A stretch of DNA of 64,000 nucleotides, taken from NCBI RefSeq assembly GCF_000340215.1, contig NW_006921547.1, positions 654,140 through 718,139 on the forward strand. The letters are read 5' to 3'. A program made the translations under genes and the position numbers. The notes below the pieces were generated by a model. It was not told the origin of the DNA. It made no database searches and saw nothing but the letters and a program-made list of their open reading frames with translations. Within the stretch, counting starts at the first letter, position 1, and the number at the start of each line of letters is the position of its first letter. The stretch comes from Pseudocercospora fijiensis CIRAD86 (taxonomy: Eukaryota > Ascomycota > Dothideomycetes > Mycosphaerellales > Mycosphaerellaceae). Positions 1-11,880 of this stretch are shown here, piece after piece.

Positions 1-479
1 CGCTAGGAAGGGAGAGGGATAGGGAACCTCCCTTTCTTAGTATCCTACGTAACTAATACTAATTAGGGTAGGAATAGTCTTCTCTAGCGGAGTATCTTAT
101 TATCGTTGCTACCTAAGGGTAGTTACTAGAGTCTAGGAAACTAGAGGGAAAGAGTCCTAGTAGGGTAGGGGGTTAGGTTCGGCTAGCTTCCTAATACTAC
201 CCCTAGGGTATTATTAGGAAGTTATACCTCGTATAGTTCTTTCTAAGGAAAAAGTAAAAGGAATAAAGTTATAGCAATATTAATCGTATAAAATAAGTAA
301 AAGCAAAGGTAAAAGGCGATAAGAGGGTAAGTTAAAAACAATAAGTAATAACCGAGAGTATTAATATTAGTAGGAATAGATAATAGGTAAGGACTAAAGC
401 TATAGGGCGGCACTATATTAATAGCGCGGGCTTAGTTAATAGGAGTAAGGAAAGACAACGTAGTAGAGGTAGAGATAGG
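1..479 (-). other. Element E region downstream of pol
   Basis: No coding sequence was recognised here. The stretch is TA-rich and contains a 33-bp near-perfect palindrome at 188-220. By analogy with element A, which has a third ORF after pol, it may be the spacer between pol and a further ORF or LTR lying outside the window, but the sequence does not show this. Confidence 0.45.
188..220. repeat. Palindrome after element E pol
   Basis: A 33-bp inverted repeat with core TAATACTACCCCTAGGG and its near-complement on the right arm, extended by matching TTCC and GGAA flanks. Related palindromes occur at 25511-25539 and 29229-29257 in the same element, and at 5244-5268 and 48742-48766 in the two copies of element B. 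Confidence 0.8.
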
Positions 480-2234
480 GAAGAATAAGTAATTATTCAG
501 CCTTAGGATCGGGGTCGTCTAATACCTATAATTCTAGGCGGTCTTCGTCGCTAGACTAGTTAAGCTCCTCCTCGGAGTTAGAGTTAGATAGCTAGAAGTC
601 TAGTTTACTATCGGAATTAATATCGGAAATGCTCTATACGTAATTAATTTATATATAACCCTCCCTTTATTTATAAGTTATTCTTAATAGCTTACTAAGA
701 CGTATCTAGGGATACGTATAGTTCTTAGGTAGAATAGGATCTATAATAGCGGTAGGATCCTCCTCTCGATAGGTATCTAAGGTTGATAGAGGGTCTATAG
801 AGGCACTAACCTCCTCCTTAGTTAGGGGAGGGCCGGTAGGCTCTCGTAACTTAACGATCTTCTTTAGGTTAGCCCGAGGGTACGTATACTTTAAGGTAGC
901 ACTATTAAGCTCCTAAAGAAGATATATAGAACCGTCGTAAGGGACCTCTTTTACTCTATAAAGGCCTTTCTATTAAAAGGCTAGCTTATAGAAGTAACTA
1001 TATTCTAGTTCGGACCGGTATAGGAGAACTATATCGCTAACCTTTAGAGGCTCCTAATTAATAGTATTATAGTTGTCGAAATACTACTTAGCCTCTTTAC
1101 GAAGGCGACGTTATCGAGTAAGTCCCTCTTAAGGAAGTAGTACTTATCTCCTTAAGAGCCTTAGCCTATAGGGTAAGAAGTTCTACTCTAGTATAAATAG
1201 ACCCCCTAGTCGTAAACGCTATACGTACGATAGGATAACTTAATTAGAAGAATAGTGTCCCTTCTTATTATAAGCTCTACTAGTATAAGTCTAGTTATAT
1301 CGATAACGGTTATTCGGTCCGCCTAGAGAAGGGCTAAGATATAGGTAGAAATAGTAACTAACCTATCCCTACTATTAGTTAACTTAGATAGGGTATTAAT
1401 TAAAGATCGATAGCCGCGCTTAACAATAGCGTTAGATTAGGTATAGTACGAGGAGATACGAACATTCTTCGCCCTATACGAAGTAAGTAGCGCTTAAACT
1501 TCTTTAGCTATATTAGTCGTAGCGTTGTTTAAGATAATTTAATAGGGCGAGCCCTATCGGTAGAATAGGTCCTTAAATAGGAAGGTAGCTATATTATAGG
1601 CGTTAATAGCACTATAGCCCTTACGGAAATAATAGGCTTTAGGCTACCGAGAAAGACCTTCTCGACTAATATATAAGCTATTATTCCGGCTTAGATAAAC
1701 CCTATTACCGTACTATCGTTCCCTAACTAACTAAGTAGTAGGGATACGTAGCTCGCCTAGTCGACGGTAGCTATTCCTAAAATTGCACTTAGGATAGCTC
1801 TTATAGGAGCGAGAGACTTTAGCCTATATACTATCCTACTAGTAGCGCTAACGAAGGACGTCGAAGGTGCCCTCCGCCGCCTAGTAGCTAAGCTTATCGT
1901 AAACTATAGGAAGGATTTCTTATCGAGCTATAGGATTATTAATAATACGCTAGAGGGGTATATTAATTATAGCTTATCGCTAAAGGATACGATCCTTAAT
2001 AAGGAACCTCCGAGATTAGCGAATAATACGATAGTATTAACTCTTAGATAGACTAGGTACTTTCTTTATAAAGGTTAGGAAGCACGCGATATAATAGGAG
2101 TCGTTAGAGTAGACCCTATTAAGGATATTATCCCTATATAGTTTATCCGCCTTAGTATTAGCCTAGTCGTCGCTATTAGTAGTAGGGTCTCCTTAGGGCT
2201 TATCCTTAGGTTAGTTACTAGGTTAGTTATCGGG
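480..2234 (-). pseudogene. Element E integrase and C-terminal region (decayed)
   Basis: The minus-strand translation contains a recognisable retroviral-type integrase core: a segment reading AKEVQALLTSYRAKNVRISS (stop read as Gln) followed by the conserved His-Gln-Ser-Asn and Val-Glu-Arg-Gly-His region. Here the catalytic Glu reads Lys and the His reads Tyr, both expected from TG-to-TA and CA-to-TA changes. The upstream part (about 1500-2200) would hold the zinc-binding region, and the downstream part (about 830-1050) an integrase C-terminal beta domain. Stops are frequent, so it cannot encode an enzyme. The family is the fungal gypsy lineage also represented by element A. Confidence 0.8.
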
Positions 2235-2960
2235 TTAGTTATTAGTAGTAGACCTAGTAATTGCTAGTATAGCGATAATATAGAAGGTAGTAAAGAAGGT
2301 ATAGTTAATAACGGCGTCGATATCCTCTTCTTCTATTATCTCGGCGATATCCTCTTCTATAGTAGGCCTTCTAGAAAGGCTATCTAGTCTAGTATACTTC
2401 TTCCTAGGTATATAGAAAACGTCGAAGTTAAACAAATAGATCTAGATAACCTACCGAGCTATCGTAGAGTTAGGCAGGTCGGAGGCTATATAGTTAAGCT
2501 AATAGACTAGTATCTAAGTATCGAGCTCTAAGCGAAAGAATACTCTAAAGAGCTAAGGTCGAAACTTCTTAAGAGCCTTATAGACTCTAAGGCACTCTCG
2601 CTTACTAGTATTATATCGGGCCTCGATTGGTTTCTATAGTCCTAAGTCGTACCGGATAGGGTAACGTAAAGATAGCGCCTTACGATTATACTATATTAGT
2701 ATCTCGCCGTAGCCTTCCCTACTCGAGTCGATAGCGGAAACTAGTAAACCTATACCTTCTAAGTAGTTAATAGATATAAGTATAGGTACGCTAAGGAGTG
2801 CCTTAGTTATCGTATCCTTAGCTACCTAGTATACGGAGGTCTATTTAAACTTAGTATCCTTCTTAAGCAAGGCGTATAAGGGCTTATATACTAATATAAA
2901 GTTCTCGACCTAGATACGGAAGTAGGAGAATACTCTAAGCTAGATTCGGATATCCTTCTA
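2235..2960 (-). pseudogene. Element E RNase H (decayed)
   Basis: The RNase H domain follows RT on the minus strand. Its end is clear at 2235-2435, where an open stretch contains FNFDVFYIPRKKYTRLDSLS, matching the family signature F-D/E-V-x-Y/H-I/V-P-G-K-x-N/H-x-x-A-D-x-L-S-R-R. The start of the domain reads as a VSAIDSSREGYGEIL-like strand near 2770. The remainder is broken by stops at expected Gln and Trp positions. In an intact element it would remove the RNA strand during reverse transcription. Confidence 0.82.
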
Positions 2961-3656
2961 ATAGGTAGGATCCGGCTAGGATACTATCTTTAGGACCCGT
3001 ATATTATTAGGATAGCGGCCGTTCTTATCGGTTACAAACCCGGTAATATTTATTCGCTTATATAGAAGCTAAAGATTCTCCCTATATACTATTAAGTTAG
3101 CTCGCTCTAGGTCGTAGAGGATACTATCGAGGTTCTAAATATATTCGAGAATAAACCTCTAGATACTAGGCTCTACTTCTTTATTATTATACCTAGTTTT
3201 AGGGCCCTTAATACCGATATCGTCTAGGAAAGGTATCGCTATATAAGAGATATAGGCCGCGAGGACTTAGTTTATAATACGAACGAACTAGGCTACTAAG
3301 TTAGTCGCCCCTTATAGAAGAGTAGTCTATTAGTATAGCCTAAGAGGCGTTTCGCAGCTAGTAAGGTCTCGGCTATTAGGGTAGAGAGGAATCTAGTCGT
3401 AGCCCGAGAATATATTAACTAGTAAGGCTACTATATAGATCTTAAAGGCTTCTAAAAACCTATTAGTCTCCGGGGGAAGGTTAGTATCTCTAATTGTAAC
3501 TATATTAAACTTTTAAGTAGCGTTAATTAGCCGGTACTTCTTTAGTTCCCTAGGAGTAGTCTTCTTTTAAACTAGGAAGTATAGATTACGATACGAGGCA
3601 TAGGAAGGTTCTAGTATGCCGGCCTTTATACGCTACCGTATTATATCTTTAACTAT
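2961..3656 (-). pseudogene. Element E reverse transcriptase, C-terminal part
   Basis: The minus-strand translation contains KYRLINAT near 3520-3545, then VTIRDTNLPPETNRFLE, the palm region of this gypsy lineage (family form K-Y-R-L-I-N-A-A...T-x-R-D-A-N-L-P-P). Upstream comes a segment related to the family R-I-x-A-G-I-L-E-P-S...Y-R-N-x-W-F-x-V. The sequence stops at 3656, where element A begins, and the missing N-terminal part lies at 24923-25510 in the same orientation. The same palm motif is present in element A at about 16330. Confidence 0.85.
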
Positions 3657-3900
3657 TGTAGTAGGGAAACCCGGCTTAGTATAGGTATATATACTTGTAC
3701 CCTCTTTCCTTTTTTTATACCCCGAATATATACAACTACCTTTATAATTAGAAAACACATATACACACACACTATACAAGGAGACATAGCTACGACAACA
3801 CATAGCAAGAAAGATATAGGAAATGTACCTAATCTAGCTATAATATAGCCCTCCCTACGGCTATTCTCTTCTCTTTAATATTTACGACGCCTTCCCTTCG
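3657..3900 (+). mobile_element. Element A 5' LTR, first part
   Basis: The first 244 bp of the 5' LTR of element A. It starts TGTAGTAGGGAAACC and is nearly identical to the start of the 3' LTR at 24561. The two copies differ mainly by C/T and G/A changes. It is interrupted after 3900 by element B and resumes at 11003. The two pieces add to 362 bp, exactly the length of the 3' LTR. The last five bases, CTTCG (3896-3900), are the left copy of the target duplication of element B. Confidence 0.93.
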
Positions 3901-4096
3901 TATAAGAAGGGTATATTAGTAGGTAGATAGGGTAGTAGTAAGTACGAGTAGTATTCGATAAGGAGCTAGGAGGAGAGGGAGGAAGGCAGGCAAGTTAGCC
4001 TATTACTAAGCGCCAAGCCCTGCCTAAGGCACTAAGACCCTAGCTTTACTTAGCCTAGTTATATGCCAATTACGTGTAGCCTCTTTAGCCCTAATA
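3901..4096 (-). repeat. Element B 3' LTR
   Basis: 196 bp, matching 10802-10997 over the full length. By eye there are about nine differences between the two LTRs, all transitions, mostly where one copy has CA or TG and the other TA. On the minus strand the LTR begins TATTAG (from TGTTAG) and ends TTATA (from TTACA). Confidence 0.93.
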
Positions 4097-5290
4097 TACG
4101 CTTCCCTTCTAAAGGCCGCGCCCTCGTAGCCTGTCTATATTCTACGACCTCTATTGCCGCTAACTTAGCAAGTCTAATAAGCTACTTAGCCCGCGCTAAA
4201 TTAAACACTTAACTACCTAATTATATAACTACATTAAACCTTACCTCTAATACAATGTCTAACTCTAACTGCGCTATCTCTATATATAATAAACTATAAA
4301 GTAATATGTATCTATAAGAATTAAAGGCCTTCGACTAATTACAATACGAGCGCGTCTTCCCTACTGTAATAGGTAGACGTACGAGGTATTGTAGCACTGC
4401 CTCCGCTCTAAGTAATATCGTATCGAGTTCTTTGCGTCTACTCTTAAAAAACCTAGCAATGTCCGCTTCCGAGGGTTGTCCGCTTCCGAGGGTTTGTTCT
4501 TATTGTTACGAGGGCTATTATTTACTTTTCCGAAAAAACACAGCTCGTCTAGTTTCTATAGGTAAAGGCTATTGTAAGTGCAGTAGTTAAGGTTCGCCTC
4601 GCTTAAAGGGTTAGAAAGATCGAGGAGTAACCTATTATCCGCAAGATCGACCCTAGCTAGCTTAGCTCTATAGTTTTGCCCTTAGTTAGTCTATTAGTCG
4701 CTTAATCTTTTAGGTGGCTTAAAGTTTTAACTTGGCCTTAAAGTTTTAATCAAAGTTTTGATTAAGGTGCGTTAGGCTCGTAGTATAGGTAAGGTTATGT
4801 CTATAGGCGTAGCGATAATAGTAAGTAATGTCGATAATAGCGGCGCTAGTCGTCTTAGCGCTAACTTTACCTTGCTTTCGATTTCCTTCTTCGACTAATA
4901 ATACACTCTGCAATACTGTTACTAATATAGCCGCGCCGGCCGTATCGCCCTTTAGTACGAGCGTAACGCCGTCGTTACTATTATTATTATTAGCACTATT
5001 CGCCTACGCGCGCGCGCGCCTCTATCGACCGCCTAGGCCTTAGGGTCCCGATAGGACGTAGAAACAAGAGGGGCGTTAAGAGGAGGACCTTATAGGGTAC
5101 GCTAGTAAGGAGGTAGATTCTTTAAAAGAGCAGGCGATTAGTTAACAGTTATAGTGCACTCGTTAGTACTCGTTGCGCGTTCGTTATCGTAGTATAGTCT
5201 TGTTGTCCTTCGCTAACAATTGCTTGCCTCTAATTAGTTAGCTTAATAGTACCCCGGGGGTAGTATTGTTCCTAGGCCCTAGTAGTAACA
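4097..5290 (-). other. Element B 3' non-coding region
   Basis: About 1.2 kb between the end of pol and the 3' LTR with no convincing coding sequence on the minus strand. It contains a short tandem duplication of CCGCTTCCGAGGGTT near 4468-4500 (single in the other B copy) and the palindrome at 5244-5268. A short plus-strand open frame at 4828-5043 is hydrophobic and repeat-like and lacks support. Confidence 0.6.
5244..5268. repeat. Palindrome after element B pol
   Basis: An inverted repeat TAATAGTACCCC / GGGGTAGTATT located just past the chromodomain end of pol. It matches 48742-48766 in the other B copy and the palindromes of element E. Its position after the coding region suggests an RNA hairpin or protein-binding site; the role is unknown. 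Confidence 0.75.
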
Positions 5291-8200
5291 TTATAGCCTC
5301 TTAGCCTTCTTCTTGTCCTTTACACTAGTCTAATACTCGTCTAACAACTTAGTTATATCCTTAAAAGAGTCTTTAGCCTCCTACGAGTCCTATTTAAGTA
5401 AATAGCCTTACTATCTTAGAAGGTACTCCTTCTTGCCTTATCTAGTCCGATGCTTTAGTATACGCTCTATAGACTACAGTTCTTTACTATTAGCTAAGAC
5501 TTCTTCTAAGTTAGTAGGTGCTTCATCGCCTTCGCGCTAGTAGTATAGTTTAAGGAGGGATACATAGAAGGTGTTATAGATAGTGTAATAGGGTAGAAGC
5601 TATAACTAGTAGGCCTATGCGGAAGAGCCCTTAACTTCTCGAATACGGAATAGGCTAATATATCTTAGTACGAGCTTAGGCCTTGTTTTGCTATTAGGTA
5701 ATAGGTGTTTGCGGATACGGAGGTTCTTAGTGCTTAGTATAACTATATCGCCTTGTTTAAAGGTTATTAGCGTGTAGTGCCTGTCGTAGTAGGTCTTTTA
5801 GTACTCTTAAGCCTTTGTTAGCTTCTCGGCTATCTTAGCATAGATTTCTCGCATCTTCTAAACCCTCTCGATAGCCGCTAGTATTTCGGGTACTTAACGC
5901 GCTTCCCTTTCCTTACGCTCAGCCTCGAGCGAGGTAAATAGGTCTTGTAGTAAGGCAGCGTTCTAGCCTATTATAGCAAAATAAGGGGAGACCTTAGTAG
6001 ATAAGTAGACACTGTTATTGTATACGAATTTAGCTAGTTATAGGAGGTTGACCTAGTCCTCGGGGTTCTTATTAATGTAACTGCGCAGGTACTACTACAG
6101 GGTAGCATTCTGCCTCTCTGTTTAACCGTTAGTCTATAGATAGAAGGCTGTTAATAGCCGATGCTTTAGTCTTAGCTATAAGCAAATCTCGCTCTAATAG
6201 TAAGATATTAGTATCGATCTACGATCGGATACGATCCCCTTAGGGGTTCCCTAATAGGTACAGAAGATGTTAGTCTATAGCGCCTCTACTATATTAATAG
6301 TAGTCTAATCCTTACGAGTAGGAATGTAGCGAGCACCCTTAGTAAATCGGTCTATAACGACTAATATAGCGTTAAAGACGTCTTTGCTTCCTCTTCGCTT
6401 AGTAGGGGGAAGACCTATAATAAAGTCTATTATAAGCTCTATAAAAGGCTTCTTTAGAATAGGGAGTGAAGACAACTCGCTAAATAGTAAGTGCTTTAGT
6501 GCTTTAACTCGCTAGTATACTATACAGGTCTGTATATACTCCTTTATATACCGCTTACTATTTAGCTAGTAGTATATACGCGATAGTAACTCGTGCGACC
6601 TCTCTATACTATAGTAACTAGCGAGCTCACTATTATAGTGCCTCTTTAAAAGCTCTTGTCTAATCGATTGTTTAGCGGGGACATAGTATCTACCCTTAAA
6701 CTTTAAGTAACCTTTGTCGTCGATCGACTAATTACTCTTACTAGATCGAGTCGTTCGCCTACTTACAAGCCTATTAATACGGTTAACAGCAAAGGCGTCC
6801 CTCTGCTAAGTACGTAATAGCTTATCTATAAACGATTAACTATCCCTATTTGCAAGGTTATTTAATAGCACCCTCGCTATTAAACGAGGTACGTATTATA
6901 TATATCTAATAGCACTAGTAGCCGGAACTACTACAACCTCTTCTGTAGCGCTGTCGCTGTATAGACTATTACTATAGATAGCAATGTCCTTAATCGAGTT
7001 ATTATAGCTCGAGCGATCTACGTCCTTCTTAACGTATACTAGAAGAACGACAACTCCGCTATAGTATTTGTTGCCGCCGCGGGGTCCGGAAGTCCGCTTA
7101 TCCTACGCTTACTTATTAACAATACGGGCTATAGCAATCTTATACTATAGGGTTAGAAACAATGAATTGATATACTAAGTCTCGCTGTCGTAATCAGGTC
7201 GCCTCGATAGGCTATTAGTAGGGTTACTTACGCCTAGCCGATATAATATATTAAAATCAAACCCGGCGAGGTAGACGGCCTATCTAGCCTATCGACCTAT
7301 AACCCTTGTAACCCTAGTAATGCTACGCAGGTTGTTATAGTCTGTATAGACCTAAATTGTATACTAAGTACTATTAAGATAGTAGCGCTAATGCTTAAAG
7401 GCTTCTACGATTACTAAGAGCTCTTACTTATAGGTCTTATATCGACGTTCTATATCGATTATCTTTCGCAAAAAGAAGGCAATCGGGTGCTAGTAATAGT
7501 TATTATCTAATTGCCGTAATATAATAGCCGATATAGCGAACTGTAAAGTGTTAGTCTTAATTCGGATCTGCTTGCTTAGTACGAAATAGTATAACAAGGG
7601 GACATTAGTAAAGCGTTGCTTTAGGCCGTTAAAAGCGGCTTGTGCTCTATTAGTCTATTTAAACTCCCTAGTTAGGTTAGCCTTAGTTTTAGTAAGCTTA
7701 GTTAGGGGCATCACATGCCGTAAATAGCCCTTAATAAAGCGACGATAGAAATTAGCGAAGCCGAGGAACGACTACAGTTCCTTAATTAACGTAGGAATAG
7801 GCCATTTAGTAATAGTTTTAATCCAATTAGGATCAGCCTTAATACCCTTAGTTAATACGAGGAAGCTAAGGAAGGACACCTCCTTAGTAGCAAAGGTGCA
7901 TTTAGAAGGTTTGTAATATAGTCTATAGGCTCGTAGGCGGTCGAGGACCTTACGTACTACGGCCTAGTATTCTACAATATTAGGTAAATGTATATAAACT
8001 AGGATGTTATCTAGGTAAACTATACGGAGATAGTCTAATAGGCCTAAAAGGGCTCGATTGATATAGGACTAGAATGTTATAGGGGCATTAGCTAGGCTAA
8101 ATAGTATAACCAAGTATTCGAAATAGCTATAGCGAGTACGGAAGGCTGTTTTCTATTCGTTACCCTTACGAATGCGGATACGATAGTACGCATCCTTAAT

Positions 8201-9180
8201 GTCTAGTATAGTATAGTAGTAAGCCCTAGAAAGGCGATCGAGGGTCTTATTAATAAGGGGGAGTAGACAGCGGTCTTTAATAGTAATAGCGTTAAGCCTA
8301 CGATAGTCGACATATAGGCGTAGGCTACTATCCTTCTTTAGTACGAACAGGATAGGTGCACTAGTAGGGCTATTACTATACCGAATTCGACTATTAGCTA
8401 GGTTTTCCTCTAGGTACTTACGCAATATAGCAAGCTCTCGCTTACTAAGGTTGTAGAGGGGGCTAAAAGGAACCTCCTTGCCCTCTATAATATCAATCTT
8501 ATAATCCGTCTCCTTAAATATAGGCAATGTCGATGCTAGGTAGTGTTTAAACACATTAATATAGGTCTCTCGGATAGGCTCTAGTATGCGAGCAAGCTAA
8601 TTAGGATTATTAGGGGGCACAGGTTCATCGTTATTACTACCGAGTAGGTCGGCAGTCGGATTAGCTAAGGCAGGTATTAGGTTGCTAATAAATAGGACCC
8701 TAATATCGTTAGGGCACTCGCTAACATTAATGTATTTAATGTCCTTTTTCCTAGCGATTCTAAATCGCTACTTCTAGAGGCCTAGGTCTATAGCTATAGC
8801 GTAGTACTTAAGAACAGGGTTACTAATAACAATATCGGATAGGAGGCTGTCTATGTCTACTGCGTAGGCAGTAAAATCTAGCAGGCGCTTATTCCCGAGG
8901 TCGTCCTTTAGAGCTATAGGAATATAGTAGGCCCTATAGGTTAAGTGCCGAGCGTTATTAAACTAAGCAAGGGTTGGCAGGTTAGTTTTCGGCAGTTGTC
9001 GAAGGTCTAATTGCTTAGCTAGGCGATAGCTAATAAGGGCACTAACTAAATTTCCTAGATCTAGTATAACCTTAGTTTAATAGGTAGTGCCCTTCGTGTC
9101 CTGTATAAGGTGGGAGCGTGTTATAGCTAGTACAATGTCGATAGTCTTACGCCGCACGAGGCTAACAGTTAGTGCGGCGC
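5290..9180 (-). pseudogene. Element B pol polyprotein (decayed)
   Basis: On the minus strand the order is protease region (about 8600-9160), RT (about 7650-8560), RNase H (about 7140-7640), integrase (about 5870-6780) and a C-terminal chromodomain (about 5300-5470). The longest open piece, 8153-8554, reads as the RT N-terminal half (EVPFSPLYNLSKRELAILRK, then APILFVLKKDSSLRL and VDYRRLNAITIKD). The active-site motif near 8015 reads Y-L-D-N instead of Y-L-D-D, a change expected from TG to TA. The chromodomain shows the family form I-L-x-H-R-T-R-x-G-K-x-E-Y-L with Trp replaced by a stop. The enzyme set would copy and integrate the element, the chromodomain targeting marked chromatin. Confidence 0.85.
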
Positions 9181-10600
9181 TTACTCTTTTTTCGAAGGTT
9201 GGCCTGTAGGGGTGGCGTTAGCCGCTAAGAGGTACTTTCGGTATTTGGCGGAAGCACGATCAATTCGGGCCTAGTCCTTAGGTTTGTCGCATTAGCCTAG
9301 TAGATAGCTAGTGCTGTTACAATTAAAGCACTTTAATCCGGTTAGTAGACTACCGTAGCTATTGTTATTGTTAGTAGAGCGGTTAGTATTATAGGGATAC
9401 GAGCCCCTTCTGCGGCCCCTATCGCGGCCTCCTCTATGTAGCCGCCGGCTACGGCCTCTTCTACGGTTATTGTTACTGTTCCTACTATTAGCATTGTTGT
9501 CCTAGTAGGAACCTTAGTTTCCTCCGCGGCTACGGTTGCTACGGTTAGTACTAGCTAGTCGGATCCTCGATTCTGGTCGTTATTAGAGCTAAACAGCCCG
9601 TTCGGCTGTTTCTGCTTCGACTATAAATTAAATGCGTATTAGATTGGCTTGTTCGAATACACGGCGACGGTCTAATTCGAGGATAAGTTCCTATCTAAGC
9701 TTAGGGCGTATTTCCGAGATCTATATAGAATTAGTCTTAGGCGGAAGGTCGTCTTTAAGGGTTTTCAAATAGGCTTTAAATAAGCGAGCCGATTGATTAG
9801 TCTTCTATTTAGCTCGAAGATACAGGTCCTAAGCATGTTGTTGCCTTAGTATAGGGTTTCTAAGGGTGTCTAGTATAATAGTTTTGTAGGTTTGCTACTA
9901 GATAGCAGTCTAGTTATTAAGGGAGTCGAAATGGTTATCCTATATACGCTTTAGGTCGCTATTAATGTACTATATAGCGTGTACGACTAAGGAATAGTCG
10001 TCTAGTAGCGCTCTTAGTGCGTTACGCTACTTAAGTTCACAGTTACGAATATAGTCGTTATACTGCTTCCGACTAGAGCTATTAAATATAGTATAGTCCT
10101 TAAGTTTAGCATCCTTCTTTTAGGTAGTAAAGAAGGTCCTACTATTAGCTTAGCAGTAGTTGTTAGAGATTCCTAGAGGCGGCGAATCTCGAGAAGATTA
10201 TCCTTTAGCTATTGTTCTTAACGTAAGGTAGTAAGCCTATTTTAGGTAGCTTCTTAAAGTCTCGCTACTAGTTAGGGACTAAAGGCTAGCTAGCTATATC
10301 GACGGTTAACAATATTGTTAAGAATGTCGTCGACAGGCAATTCTAGGTCGTTACCTAGAATTGTAGGTTCTTCTTTAGTAGGTCCTATAGTAGGCTCTTC
10401 GGTAGGAGGCACTTTAGTAGGTGCTTTAGTAGGCACTTTAGTAGTAGGCACTGTGCTACTAGCGTTGTTATTGCTAGCGCTACTAGCGGTAGCACGGTTG
10501 TTGTTGCTTCGTAATAAGCCGGCTATTATAATAGGGGGTGACACTAATAATGTATTATTAGCCCCTAAGATACGGATGTAGCGGAATTAGTAGATATTAG
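9181..10600 (-). pseudogene. Element B gag (decayed)
   Basis: Nucleocapsid/capsid gene upstream of pol. A CCHC knuckle is readable at 9289-9330: C-F-N-C-N-S-T-S-Y-L-L-G-stop-C, with the His read as Tyr. An open stretch at 10290-10544 is the N-terminal part, rich in Asn and Ser and with repeated Pro-Thr-Lys-Val/Ala units. The other B copy (43570-43750) lacks most of these Pro-Thr units, so they appear to be a local expansion. gag and pol seem to share one long frame region; whether a frameshift separated them cannot be told. Confidence 0.75.
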
Positions 10601-10801
10601 TCTAGTACGATTGACTTAGTATAATAGGCCGTATAGAAGGCCTTACTTAATAATTGGTACGGTTGTTTCGATAGAATAGTACGTATAGGTCCCGTTCTTC
10701 GGGCGTAATATAGTTAAATCGATAGTTTTCGTAGCTATACCGCTAAAAGCTTGAAATAAGGACTATCTAGCTGCTGCCCTTAAAGGGTAGATCGAATACT
10801 A

Positions 10802-10997
10802 TATAAGAAGGGTATATTAGTAGGTAGATAGGGTAGTAGTAGGTACGAGTAGTATTCGATAAGGAGCTAGGAGGAGAGGGAGGAAGGTAGGCAAGTTAGC
10901 CTATTGCTAAGCGCTAAGCCCTGCCTAAGGCACTAAGACCCTAGCTTTACTTAGCCTAGTTATATACTAATCACGTATAGCCTCTTTAGCCCTAACA
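10802..10997 (-). repeat. Element B 5' LTR
   Basis: 196-bp LTR identical in extent to 3901-4096. On the minus strand it precedes gag. It retains CA at the end that reads TA in the other LTR. The right target-site copy CTTCG follows at 10998-11002. Confidence 0.93.
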
Positions 10998-11120
10998 CTT
11001 CGAAGTATATAATACTACGCCGACCCCTCGCAGTTACCTAAGAGACACTAAGTACTAGGCCTATAGTATATAGTTCCCTATATATATACCTCTACCTACG
11101 ACCTACTCGTCCTACCTACA
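10998..11120 (+). mobile_element. Element A 5' LTR, second part
   Basis: Starts with the right CTTCG duplication of element B and continues the element A LTR to its CTACA end. It aligns to 24800-24922 in the 3' LTR. With 3657-3900 and the duplicated five bases counted once, it gives a 362-bp LTR. Confidence 0.93.
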
Positions 11121-11287
11121 TTTTCTAGAGCCGAAAGTAGGGCTATCTTTATTCATTTAAAGGTATAGGTATATATATAGTTAAGAAGAAACGTTTATAG
11201 CCTTCGCCTAGAGCGAGGACTATACTACTAATGTAATACTACCGCTAAAAAGACCTTAGTAGTATCGAGACGTCCTACTACTAATAA

Positions 11288-11343
11288 ACCGTTACCGACT
11301 TAAAGCAAAAGGAATACCGTTACCGACTTAAAGCAAAAGGAAA
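11288..11343 (+). repeat. 28-bp tandem duplication in element A leader
   Basis: Two adjacent 28-bp copies in the leader of element A, differing by at most one base at the edge. Their preserved identity in otherwise heavily mutated DNA suggests a short, recent duplication or that the unit lacks many CA/TG targets. Confidence 0.85.
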
Positions 11344-11630
11344 TACTGTTTACGAATGTTACGACTCCCTACCTATCTATAGTAGGCGGGACTTTATAAG
11401 AAACGACCTATACAGAAAGAAACCTAAGAGCCCGCTATAAGAAACTAGAGATAGGGATACGAAGAACCCCGAAAAGTCGATAGCCCCCTATCCCTTCCGC
11501 TAATCGGCGCGAGCCTAACTTAAAACTTCCTTCCGGGCTATTACGACCCTTCCGTAGTACCGTAATCGGTATACTACGAGTTAATAGAAATTAATAGAGA
11601 GGAACAAAGGGGGCCTAGAACGGGTATAGC

Positions 11631-11654
11631 GGGTATACTAGCTAGCTAGCTAAG
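11631..11654. repeat. CTAG-repeat palindrome 1 of element A
   Basis: GGGTATACTAGCTAGCTAG and continuation, upstream of ORF1. The same motif recurs at 15295-15330, 20351-20380 and 24424-24452, once at each ORF boundary of element A, and at 50707-50735 and 53738-53763 in its deleted derivative. Confidence 0.85.
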
Positions 11655-11880
11655 CAACATTCGCCGCCCCCTTTATTCTATATATATACGGACTACCGCC
11701 TACCCTCCCCTTACTTCGAGGATATAGACGCGATATATACTACAAAGTACGCTATAGCCCGTCTACGCTCCCTCCTTACCTTAAGTATACCTAGCAACCT
11801 ATCTAATTTTATCGATACTATATCCTTCCTATTTATTCTAATCGTTTATCGTCTTCTATAAATTGTTTGTTCTATCGACG

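Larger units (their letters stand above)
1..3656 (-). mobile_element. Element E (Ty3/gypsy), 3' part
   Basis: This is the 3' portion of a RIP-degraded gypsy retrotransposon read on the minus strand; it runs off the left edge of the window. Read from right to left it holds the second half of reverse transcriptase, RNase H and integrase, then a non-coding tail with a palindrome. The rest of the element resumes at 24923. At 3656/24923 the minus-strand RT frame can be followed from one side of element A to the other, so A interrupted one coding sequence. Many stops interrupt every frame, mostly at positions where relatives have Gln or Trp. Confidence 0.88.
3901..10997 (-). mobile_element. Element B (Ty3/gypsy chromovirus)
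   Basis: A 7.1-kb LTR retrotransposon on the minus strand, with 196-bp LTRs at both ends and a CTTCG duplication at 3896-3900 and 10998-11002, inserted in the 5' LTR of element A. Order on the minus strand: 5' LTR, gag with a CCHC knuckle, protease region, RT, RNase H, integrase, chromodomain, long 3' non-coding region, 3' LTR. A second copy in the opposite orientation lies at 43117-50069. This copy keeps more CA and TG dinucleotides than its neighbours and its reading frames are less broken, fitting a late arrival. Confidence 0.93.
11121..11880 (+). other. Element A 5' leader
   Basis: Untranslated leader between the 5' LTR and ORF1. No protein recognised. It contains a 28-bp perfect tandem duplication at 11288-11343 (unit begins ACCGTTACCGACTTAAAGC) and the first CTAG-repeat motif at 11631-11654. 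No tRNA primer-binding site could be assigned with confidence. Confidence 0.6.

Noticed and set aside
4828..5043. 71-codon plus-strand open frame with hydrophobic stretch
   Set aside because: It lies in the 3' non-coding region of element B on the opposite strand, contains repeat-derived Leu and Ala runs, and has no counterpart in the other B copy.
10315..10581. 88-codon plus-strand frame
   Set aside because: It is the antisense of the Pro-Thr-rich gag segment of element B; its Val/Gly/Leu repeats mirror that coding sequence.
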